The notes below the pieces were generated by a model. That model was not told the origin of the DNA and ran no database searches. It worked only from the letters and a program-made list of their open reading frames with translations. Below are positions 18,601 through 24,783 of a stretch of DNA of 32,625 nucleotides, piece by piece. The translations under genes and the position numbers were made by a program. The DNA comes from Nannocystaceae bacterium (lineage in GTDB: Bacteria > Myxococcota_A > Polyangia > Nannocystales > Nannocystaceae): contig JAIBBS010000095.1 in assembly GCA_019694555.1 (NCBI GenBank), positions 1-32,625 of the forward strand, given 5' to 3'. The number at the start of each line of letters is the position of its first letter. The first letter of the stretch is position 1.

Positions 18601-18653
18601 TCCACCCGGCGCACCCGCTCCAGCAGCGCCGTCAACTGCGCGCCGTCGCTCAT
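15639..18653 (-). CDS. DUF4175-like large membrane/coiled-coil protein
   Basis: 1004 aa. Hydrophobic segments at about 20-45 and 52-70 and a third near 165-185 place the rest outside the cytoplasm. A beta-sandwich-like region of about 300 residues follows (ELEVDRPPELEVSPPPAGEH, then VRWQARDDFGLTGVALVYQL). From about residue 420 onward it is mostly long charged helices rich in Glu, Arg, Ala and Leu, with a Gln/Arg-rich end. This layout matches the DUF4175/TIGR02302 group, whose role is not known. Start ATG 18653 has GAGGA 6 bases upstream; the longer open frame beyond it contains the promoter. It is coupled to the metalloprotease gene, so both may act together in the envelope. Confidence 0.8.
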   Translation of the reverse strand: MSDGAQLTALLERVRRVEAARAALAWLLEGALATVVLAVAASAFAGYSGRGDLAAAAMPVGVAVGFAVLALWRGRLWWRRVGTLTAVAREIGRSQGPLGPGREPADRRLRQELRGAFELLQGQGRVGSDALRRRYIAEVEAEAEARPVQPRRAVAGPRWMRHLYGAAAIAGVAVAAAGVTQVREGWALLRGGLDARPVPPPEPVWSSLTLALQYPEHTGRPPRTIPNPSGALRVPAGTRVDLQLQPRRPAESGTVVIALDPTELSHAPGVEREPLRSDGSGGWQGSFVVRGAGSWTVVMTDDDGEHRSAALPVELEVDRPPELEVSPPPAGEHAVGDDAIVTVRWQARDDFGLTGVALVYQLPDGETHRLPTQVPSGTPRSWRDHTDWDIASIPIASRSEVLYWLEAVDNDPGLGLVPLPDGPGKRTRSATLRLAVEDEQAEHAENIASLRELRDAAVDVLAERMLSTAFADTSADTVPTRATMARALHQHVETLLTRMSATVDALSLDAMTQPRDAETLAAIHRRLLTVHKRETKAHAGLAPGTEFTAVAAAADALAQLQPIDAQLQAALEDEIIRLDDLVDGMLIEQLEALAARLEATQRKLVELLEALRAGDQSVRPQIEQLEQRRREDLRRLSEIRAQLRDEMGAEFMNTDAFDILEQLAQDEELQAMLERGEVDRALERARGELDEVSRMRGQIQQQAGEAAADNPLSEEERKRIQLLRELGRLQDEEASLRSATSELHRKWREQVGERTADADAAEAAAQKAEALREQLEAINDARLGREARRGLDDARAALERLEQAAGRKDAKALELAEAADAAVEGIERALGGAERREAEGKALERAAERGEALRDALDGALPRPGDVLKEEDKAQFDALQQRQAGLRKGASELLSGELGDLLPQPGRAAMKRADGGMGRSGRALDRAAPRDAIGGQSQAWQGLQDAIDSLRRGSPPPPAGAAGEASTEAERDRSLRDELLDAMREDAPPGFVDPVRRYYEELLR

Positions 18654-18702
18654 CTTTGTCCTCGGGGCGGCGAGATGGGCTGCACAGCGGGCCTCGGTCG
18701 AA

Positions 18703-18731
18703 GGTATAACCGGCGGGCGCGGTCCCGTCAT
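18703..18731 (-). promoter_or_regulatory. Sigma-70-like promoter of the DUF4175-metalloprotease pair
   Basis: Minus strand: ATGACG (18731-18726), 17-base spacer, TATACC (18708-18703), 4/6 matches at each box. The predicted leader is about 45 bases, ending with the GAGGA ribosome site of the DUF4175-like gene. Confidence 0.5.
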
Positions 18732-18825
18732 GGGCCAACCCGCGGCCGTCTCGGCCGCTGCGCCATCCCGGCGAGACTTCTCGCTGAATAGCCGGCCCAA
18801 CGGCCCGTCACAGGACGAAACTTTC

Positions 18826-19479
18826 GTGGACGCCCCCGATCCCGACGACCACTCGTTGGTCGAAGCCTGCAAGCGCGGGGATCGGCGGGCATTCCAGCTG
18901 CTGTTCGAGCGCTACGAGCGCAAGGTCTATGCAGTCGCGTACGGCTTCCTCCGCAGCCAAGAGGATGCCCTCGACGTGGTGCAAGAGGCCTTCATCAAGG
19001 TCCATCGCTACCTGCCCAACTTCGAGGGCCAATCGAGCTTCTACACCTGGCTGTACCGCATCGTCGCGAACCTCTGCATCGACCACATCCGCCGCAACAC
19101 CCGCAAGAAGGACGTGGAATTCGACGACAAGCTCCGACACGACGGCGACCAGGACAGCGCACCGGCCGAGAGCCTGCCCACCTCGCTGCTCGGCAATCCC
19201 GGTGAGGCCGTGGAGAACAAGGAGATACTCGCCGCCGTCCAAGACAGCCTGAAGTACCTGAGCGACAAGCACCGCGCGGTCATCATCATGCGGGAGCTCC
19301 AGGGCTTGTCCTATGCCGACATGGCCAAGGCCATGAACTGTTCCAAAGGCACCATCATGAGCCGTCTCTTCCACGCCCGCCGCAACATGCAGAAGTTGCT
19401 GCGAGAACGGCTCGAGAACCTGCCCGAACCCAGCGACGACGCCGTCGCCGATCTGCAGCAAGAAGCCGCCGTGCCATGA
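18826..19479 (+). CDS. ECF (RpoE-type) RNA polymerase sigma factor
   Basis: 217 aa from the GTG at 18826. Sigma-2 region: FQLLFERYERKVYAVAYGFL, then DALDVVQEAFIKVHRYLPNF and SSFYTWLYRIVANLCIDHIR. Sigma-4 region: LKYLSDKHRAVIIMRELQGL, then SYADMAKAMNCSKGTIMSRL. Both are intact. It closely resembles the RpoE1-type factors of myxobacteria. An in-frame ATG at 18730 would add 32 residues, but it has no ribosome site and lies on the -35 box of the divergent promoter, while the GTG has AGGA 10 bases upstream. The anti-sigma-like gene starts in its stop codon, so the pair is co-produced. Confidence 0.93.
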   Translation: MDAPDPDDHSLVEACKRGDRRAFQLLFERYERKVYAVAYGFLRSQEDALDVVQEAFIKVHRYLPNFEGQSSFYTWLYRIVANLCIDHIRRNTRKKDVEFDDKLRHDGDQDSAPAESLPTSLLGNPGEAVENKEILAAVQDSLKYLSDKHRAVIIMRELQGLSYADMAKAMNCSKGTIMSRLFHARRNMQKLLRERLENLPEPSDDAVADLQQEAAVP

Positions 19480-20159
19480 ACGACGAGACCGAACTCCCGA
19501 AGGCCGACGCCGAGCTCCAGGCCTACTTCGACGGCGAACTCGACGCCGCAGCCGCCCAGGAGGTGGCCCGCACGCTCGATGGTGACCCGGCGCTGCGAGG
19601 GCACCTGGCCGGCATGTCGTTGATGCGCGACCTCGTCAACCGCAGCCTCGAGATGAAGGCGCTCGAGGTGCCGCGCGCCCGTTTCGAGCAGATCTGGGAC
19701 GAGATCGACCGCACGATCGAGCGCGACACTCGATCGGCGCGGGCGCCCCAGGCCGCGCCCGCGTCCTTGTGGGCCCGCATCGCGACGGCGCTGCGCCCGT
19801 TCCGCGCGCCGCTGCTCGCGGCTGCCGGCGCCGCTGCGGTCGCGATCGTGGCGGTGAGGCTCAGCGGCAGCCCCGAGGTGAATCAAGCGCCGGAGGTGGC
19901 GTCTCTGCCCGAGCCTCCGGCGGGCGGTCCTGCGTCACCCGACGCCCCCGCGCCCCAGGGCTCCAAGGTCGCCGACCGCACCACGCCGGCGCCCGCCTCC
20001 GAAGACGCCACCTTGCCGCAGCCGCGGCCGGCCGACGCGGAGATCCACGGCATCGAGTTCGGCGGAAAGACCGGACGCATCTCGCACACCGGCACCGTGA
20101 CGGTCCTGTACGTCGAAGAAGAAGACGATTCGCAGAAGAAGAGTGAACGCTCGCTATGA
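19476..20159 (+). CDS. Membrane anti-sigma-factor-like protein
   Basis: 227 aa. The cytoplasmic N-terminus (about 1-100) resembles anti-sigma helical domains (AELQAYFDGELDAAAAQEVA; then DPALRGHLAGMSLMRDLV). It has no His/Cys zinc site, so it is not a ZAS-type redox sensor. One transmembrane helix is at about 108-127 (APLLAAAGAAAVAIVAVRL). The outer part is Pro/Ala-rich and ends in a short conserved-looking strand segment (GRISHTGTVTVLYVEEE). It follows the sigma gene through an ATGA junction, the normal place of a cognate anti-sigma factor. Confidence 0.85.
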   Translation: MNDETELPKADAELQAYFDGELDAAAAQEVARTLDGDPALRGHLAGMSLMRDLVNRSLEMKALEVPRARFEQIWDEIDRTIERDTRSARAPQAAPASLWARIATALRPFRAPLLAAAGAAAVAIVAVRLSGSPEVNQAPEVASLPEPPAGGPASPDAPAPQGSKVADRTTPAPASEDATLPQPRPADAEIHGIEFGGKTGRISHTGTVTVLYVEEEDDSQKKSERSL

Positions 20160-20677
20160 CGCACCGTAAGACCACGTCCCGCTGGCTCGCGTCCATGGTC
20201 GCCTCCGCGCTGGCGGTCCCCCTGGTGGGCGCGGCCGTGTTCGCGGTGCCCGCCGTCGCCGACGCAGCGGTCACCAAGGCAACCTGCCAGGTCCACGCCG
20301 TGCTCGCCTCGAAGGAGGGCGACGGCACGATCCCCGCCGACCTCGAGTTCCTGCGCTCGACCCTCGCGAACGACGAGTTCGCTGCCTACAAGAGCTTCAC
20401 CCTGCTCGAGAAGAAGTCGCTCAAGCTCGCGCTCGACACCAAGGGCGAGTCCACCTTCGGCAGCGGCCACAAGCTCGGGCTGACCTTGCTCGGCGGGGAC
20501 GACACGCGGCTGAAGCTGCAGCTCGACCTGTCCAACCGCGACGGCACCAAGTCGCTGGTGTCGACGGCGTACAGCATCGAAGACAACGGCCTGCTGATGA
20601 TCGGCGCGGGGGCGTTCACCGACGCCTCGCGCAGCGGCAAGCTCTTCTTCGCCATCCAGTGCGCGCGCGCCGGCTGA
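20156..20677 (+). CDS. Small exported protein, third gene of the sigma/anti-sigma unit
   Basis: 173 aa. Signal peptide (about 1-37; ASALAVPLVGAAVFAVPAVA, then DA). The mature part has two Cys, near each end (ATCQVHAV and FAIQCARAG), which could form a disulfide. The middle alternates like a beta protein (KLGLTLLGGDDTRLKLQLDL). I do not recognise a named domain, though similar short exported proteins seem to occur in myxobacteria. ATGA overlap with the anti-sigma gene makes it part of the same unit, possibly the sensed or effector component. Confidence 0.75.
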   Translation: MTHRKTTSRWLASMVASALAVPLVGAAVFAVPAVADAAVTKATCQVHAVLASKEGDGTIPADLEFLRSTLANDEFAAYKSFTLLEKKSLKLALDTKGESTFGSGHKLGLTLLGGDDTRLKLQLDLSNRDGTKSLVSTAYSIEDNGLLMIGAGAFTDASRSGKLFFAIQCARAG

Positions 20678-20706
20678 GCCCGCGCGCCAGCGCCGGAGCC
20701 CACCAC

Positions 20707-20743
20707 GACGGGCGGTCACCGCAGGGGCGGGGCCGCCCGTTTC
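20707..20743 (+). terminator. Terminator hairpin after the sigma/anti-sigma unit
   Basis: ACGGGCGG (20708-20715) pairs perfectly with CCGCCCGT (20733-20740), plus one outer G-T pair, with a 17-base loop and a short TTT right after. It lies 30 bases past the stop of the small exported protein. Confidence 0.6.
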
Positions 20744-20795
20744 GGCGTCTGGGGCGCCCGGCGCGGCGCTGGACTGCTCCGGGGATCGCCGCGCG

Positions 20796-20825
20796 TTGGA
20801 GTCGCGGGGGGCCCCGAAGTACGAT
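20796..20825 (+). promoter_or_regulatory. Possible promoter of the AsmA-GT51 gene
   Basis: TTGGAG (20796-20801), 18-base spacer, TACGAT (20820-20825). The -10 is good (TAnnnT) and the -35 matches only its first three bases. It lies between the preceding terminator and the ATG at 20847. The same TACGAT hexamer occurs at 24787-24792, next to the start of the PBP1A gene. Confidence 0.35.
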
Positions 20826-20846
20826 GAAGGCTCCTCGGCGACGACC

Positions 20847-23240
20847 ATGCGGCGTTCCCCGGCCCCGAAGCCACCGTCCCGCACGTGGGTGTGGCTCGTG
20901 TCCGCGCTCGCGGTGTGGCTGGTCGCGCTCGCGGCGGTCGCGGCGACGTCACCGTGGTGGGCGCGTGGGTTGGTCCAAGACGCGCTGGTCGAACGCCTCT
21001 CGCGGCGGCTCGAGTTGCCCGTCGCAATCGGCACGATCGAGCTGGGCCTGCGGCGCGTCGACCTGCACGACGTCGTGATCGGTGACCCGGAGCTGCCGAT
21101 CGTCCAAATCGAGGCGCTGCAGGTCGATCTCGATCCGTCGGCGTGGTGGGACGGTCGCGTGGTCGTGGAGCATGTCGCCGCACGCGGCGGGCGGGTGCAG
21201 GGCAGCCGCGACGCGCTGGTCGATCTGGCGCGACGGCTTCGCCGTGCGCAGCCCGAGCGGAGCAGCGAACGCGGCAGCGGCCGCGTGCGCGTGATCCCGG
21301 ATCGCGTCGAGCTCGAAGAGGTGTGGTTCGTGGTCGACGACACCGCCGCCGACGCGCGGGTGCGTCACGCGGAAGCCCGCGTCGCCGCGGTCGTCGAGCC
21401 GCGCGCCCGCCGGGTCGAGCTCGCGTTGTCCGACGTGCGCGCGGAGCTGCGCGACCAGCCGTTGGTCACCGCCGCAGCAGTGCGTACCACCTTGGTCGCC
21501 GACCGCGAGGGCGACGGCTTCACGCCGCAGTTTCCGTTGCGCGTCGAGCTGGCAGACTTCGGCGCGCCGGTGACCGAGGAGATCGCGGTCGCGGGCGTTC
21601 GCGGGTGGGTCGAGATCTCCGACGCGCGCGCGACCGAGGTCGCGATGGCGCTCGACGGCGGCTTCTCGGATCGCGCGGACGACATCGGCGCAGATCTCCG
21701 ACTGTGGTCGGTGGGTGGCCGCGTGCGGCGCGATCTCAGCGCGGGCCGGCTCGCCGTCGACATGGCGGAGTTCGAGCTCGGGCGCGTGCCGCAGGTGCTG
21801 CGACGGCTACCGATCGTCGATTCCGATCGCGCGACCGTGGGCGGGCACCTGGCGGTGGTCTTCGGCGGCGGCATCGCGCGCGTCGAGGGCGACGTCTCGC
21901 TCGAGGGCCTGACCGTGGATCACCCGGTGTTGGCGAAAGATCCCGTGCGCGACATCGGCTTCGATCTGGAGTTCGCCGCCGAGCTCGATCCGAAGGCGCA
22001 CCGCGTGCGTCTCGACCACGCGCGGCTCGAGCGGCAGGGCGTGGTCGTGGCCCTGAGCGGCGAGATCCAACAGCCCGCCGAGCGCCGGCATCGGCGCTAT
22101 CGCATGCACGCGAAGGTTCCCCGCGTCGAGTGCCAGAAGGTGCTCGACGCCGTGCCGGCGCAGCTGGTGCCGAGCCTGCAGGGCTTCGTGCTCGATGGCG
22201 AGTTCGATCTCGACGTGCGCTTCGAGGCCGACTTCGCGGATCTCGACCAGCTCGTGCTCGACGGACGCGTGGGCATCGACCACTGCGCGGCCCGCCAGGT
22301 GCCGGCGGACGCGTCGCCCGAGCGACTCGCCGGCGGCTTCACGCACCGTGTGACCATGCGCGACGGACAACAGCGCACCGTGCAGCTGTTCACCGGCTCG
22401 GGCTCGTTCACACCGCTGCACGCGATCTCGCCGTACATGGTGAAGGCGGTGCTGACGACCGAGGACGGCGGCTTCTGGCGTCACAACGGCTTCTTGCCGT
22501 CGCAGTTCCGCACCGCGATGCAGCGCAACCTCGCCGCCGACAAGGTCCGCCTGGGCGCGTCCACGATCACCATGCAGATGGTGAAGAACGTGCTGCTGTC
22601 GCATCAGCGCACGCTGTCGCGCAAGCTGCAGGAGCTCTTTCTCACCTGGTACGTCGAGACCGCGTTGAGCAAGGAGCGGATCATGGAGATCTATCTCAAC
22701 GTGGTCGAGTTCGGCCCCGGGATCTACGGCGTGACGCGGGCGGCGCGGCACTACTTCGGCAAGCACCCCGAGGAACTCACGCCGCCCGAGGCGGCCTACC
22801 TCGCGCTGATGCTGCCGAGCCCGGTGCGACGTCACTCGAGCTGGTGTCGGGGCGCGCCCAGTCCGTCGATGCAGATCAAGCTGTCGCGGATCTTGTCGAT
22901 CATGCACGACCGCGGAAAGCTCGACGACGAGGAGTACGCGCTGTGGAAGGACGTGCCGCTGCAGTTCGATCTCGGTGAGCGCGGCAGCGAAGGTGCCTGC
23001 CTGGCGCAGATCGATGCGCTGATGGCCGCGCAGTCGGGCCAGCGGGCGCTCAGCGGTCTGCTCGCCAGCGGCGCGGATCGAGCGTCGGTCGACGCCGACG
23101 CCGGCGAGCTCGAAGAGGCCCCGACCTCCGAGGGCGCGCCGCGGATGCGCTGGCAGCGGGCCGACCCCGATGCGGACTCCGACGCCGACGCGCCAGGACG
23201 TCCTGCGATGGACGAGGCAGGCGACGGCGAGACATGGTGA
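20847..23240 (+). CDS. AsmA-like / GT51 peptidoglycan transglycosylase fusion
   Basis: 797 aa. One N-terminal membrane helix (about 14-35) is followed by some 470 residues of AsmA/DUF748-like periplasmic beta structure (RLELPVAIGTIELGLRRVDL at its start; repeated strands to about 500). The C-terminal third is a family-51 glycosyltransferase. Catalytic motif 1 is TTEDGGFWRHNG (Glu539), motif 2 is GASTITMQMVKN (570-581), then RKLQELFLTWYVE and SKERIMEIYLNVVEFGPGIY. There is no transpeptidase domain. It should polymerise lipid II into glycan strands; the AsmA part may guide lipid or span the periplasm. The ATG at 20847 was chosen over a TTG 51 bases earlier because it gives a normal short basic tail before the helix. 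Its end overlaps the next gene by 7 bases. Confidence 0.9.
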   Translation: MRRSPAPKPPSRTWVWLVSALAVWLVALAAVAATSPWWARGLVQDALVERLSRRLELPVAIGTIELGLRRVDLHDVVIGDPELPIVQIEALQVDLDPSAWWDGRVVVEHVAARGGRVQGSRDALVDLARRLRRAQPERSSERGSGRVRVIPDRVELEEVWFVVDDTAADARVRHAEARVAAVVEPRARRVELALSDVRAELRDQPLVTAAAVRTTLVADREGDGFTPQFPLRVELADFGAPVTEEIAVAGVRGWVEISDARATEVAMALDGGFSDRADDIGADLRLWSVGGRVRRDLSAGRLAVDMAEFELGRVPQVLRRLPIVDSDRATVGGHLAVVFGGGIARVEGDVSLEGLTVDHPVLAKDPVRDIGFDLEFAAELDPKAHRVRLDHARLERQGVVVALSGEIQQPAERRHRRYRMHAKVPRVECQKVLDAVPAQLVPSLQGFVLDGEFDLDVRFEADFADLDQLVLDGRVGIDHCAARQVPADASPERLAGGFTHRVTMRDGQQRTVQLFTGSGSFTPLHAISPYMVKAVLTTEDGGFWRHNGFLPSQFRTAMQRNLAADKVRLGASTITMQMVKNVLLSHQRTLSRKLQELFLTWYVETALSKERIMEIYLNVVEFGPGIYGVTRAARHYFGKHPEELTPPEAAYLALMLPSPVRRHSSWCRGAPSPSMQIKLSRILSIMHDRGKLDDEEYALWKDVPLQFDLGERGSEGACLAQIDALMAAQSGQRALSGLLASGADRASVDADAGELEEAPTSEGAPRMRWQRADPDADSDADAPGRPAMDEAGDGETW

Positions 23241-24721
23241 TCGCGGCTGCGCTGGTGCTGCTGGCCGCCGCCGCGCCGAGCCCGACGCGGGGCACGGCGG
23301 ACCCCCGCGAGCGCGCGCGCATGGGCGGCGAGTTCATCATCGATGCCGGCGAGTCCTTGCGGCCGCCGTCGAAGCGCAAGGTGCACGGGCACGCGGGGCT
23401 GTCGACGGCGTTCGGTGTGGTCGCCGAGGATCCTGCGGCCGCGATCGAACCATCGGTCGCGCTGGATCTCCGCGCGGTCGCACCGGTGCGCCTGGGCTTC
23501 GCAGTGCCGCTGCGACTGCGTCTGGTCGACCGTGATCCGGGCGACGCGGGCGTGCTGCGCCGGCGCGACTGGGACGAGGTCGGCGACTACTTCGCGGTCG
23601 TGCGGCAGGTGCAGTACCGCGACGATCTGCCGGTGCGCGCGCGCGCGAACGTCCACGTGGCGATCGACGCCGGCGTCCAGCGCGACGCGACGCTGGGCCA
23701 CGGCAGCTTGCTGCGCGGCTACGCCAACGGCCTCGATCTCGATCGCCGTCGCACCGGTCTGCGCAGCGCGGTGGAGGTCTCGGGGCCGTTGTTGCGGCAA
23801 CCCGCCGCCGCGGGCGTCGAGCTGCTCGCGGGTGATCTCGCGGGCTCGCAGGTGTTGGGCGCACGCGCGGCCGCGCGCTGGGCCGGCGCCGGTCTGGGCG
23901 TGTCGGTCGTGGGCGACCCGACCGCGCCGCGGCGGCTCGTGGTCGACGCGTCCGATCCCGCGGCGTACGAGACCACGCGCGGCAACCGGCTCGCGACCGC
24001 GGGCGCGCGCGGTGTCGTCGCCGGCGCGCTCGAGCTCGAGTACCGCGCGACCGATCGCTGGCGCTGGTCCGCGGGCCCGTACCTCGATCTCGACGCCATC
24101 GGCAGCGCTGGGCGTGGGCTCCACCTGGGCGGCACGGCCGACGGCCGCCTGGGCGCACGTCGCGGTGCGCGGCTGGGCGCCACCGCCGAGCTGACGGTGG
24201 GAAGCCGCGGCTACGATCCCGCGTACTTCGACGTGTTCTACACGCTGCAGCGCTGGTCGGCGCCGCTGCTGGGCCCGGCCGGGACCATTCCTGCGACCGC
24301 GGCGACCACCGACGCCGCGAAGCTGCCGTGGGTGCGCGCCAACGTGCCCGCCGGCGTGGGCGGCATGGGCGAGGTGCGGTTCGAGCACAGCCGCGGTGCG
24401 ACCGCGCGCTTCGAGTACCGCATGCGCCCCGGAGCGCTGGGCCACACCGCTGCGCTGGTCGTGGGCGTCGATGTGCCGCAGGTGTCGCTGTTCGCCCGCT
24501 TCGCCCACCGCGGCAATCGCCACGGCTTCGAGCCGCGGGCCGCGGGCACGCTCGCGCAGCTGCAGCTGCGCGTGCCGGCGCTGCGCTGGCTCGACGTCGT
24601 GCTCGACGCCGGCTACGTCTTCGCGATCCGTCGCGACCGTCGCGACGGTGGCGGCGCGGGCTCGCTGCCCGCCGGCGCGGGCCTGGTCACCGCTGGCGTC
24701 GGAGGCGTGATCCCCTGGTAG
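23234..24721 (+). CDS. Outer-membrane beta-barrel-like protein
   Basis: 495 aa. Short signal peptide (MVIAAALVLLAAAAPSPTRG). The mature protein is made of alternating amphipathic strands with turns rich in Gly, Asp and Arg, for example VRFEHSRGATARFEYRM-like hairpins near residue 375, and it ends in Gly/Val/Trp. This is the pattern of a medium-size outer-membrane barrel of perhaps 16 or more strands; no Omp85/POTRA domain is visible. The ATG lies inside the end of the AsmA-GT51 gene (7-base overlap), so the two are translationally coupled and may form one envelope assembly. The family is not recognised. Confidence 0.75.
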   Translation: MVIAAALVLLAAAAPSPTRGTADPRERARMGGEFIIDAGESLRPPSKRKVHGHAGLSTAFGVVAEDPAAAIEPSVALDLRAVAPVRLGFAVPLRLRLVDRDPGDAGVLRRRDWDEVGDYFAVVRQVQYRDDLPVRARANVHVAIDAGVQRDATLGHGSLLRGYANGLDLDRRRTGLRSAVEVSGPLLRQPAAAGVELLAGDLAGSQVLGARAAARWAGAGLGVSVVGDPTAPRRLVVDASDPAAYETTRGNRLATAGARGVVAGALELEYRATDRWRWSAGPYLDLDAIGSAGRGLHLGGTADGRLGARRGARLGATAELTVGSRGYDPAYFDVFYTLQRWSAPLLGPAGTIPATAATTDAAKLPWVRANVPAGVGGMGEVRFEHSRGATARFEYRMRPGALGHTAALVVGVDVPQVSLFARFAHRGNRHGFEPRAAGTLAQLQLRVPALRWLDVVLDAGYVFAIRRDRRDGGGAGSLPAGAGLVTAGVGGVIPW

Positions 24722-24783
24722 GGCCCGCCGCAGCGCCGGGGCAGGGGCCCGGATCGCACGGAGGTGGCCCCGCGCGCGGCCCA

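Noticed and set aside
18730..18825. ATG at 18730 as start of the ECF sigma factor
   Set aside because: No ribosome site, it overlaps the divergent promoter, and the added 32 residues lie before the normal N-terminus of the family.
24721..24750. GGGCCC inverted repeat after the barrel gene as a terminator
   Set aside because: Only 6 bp of self-complementary sequence with an 18-base loop and no T-tract; too weak, and the PBP1A gene follows closely on the same strand.
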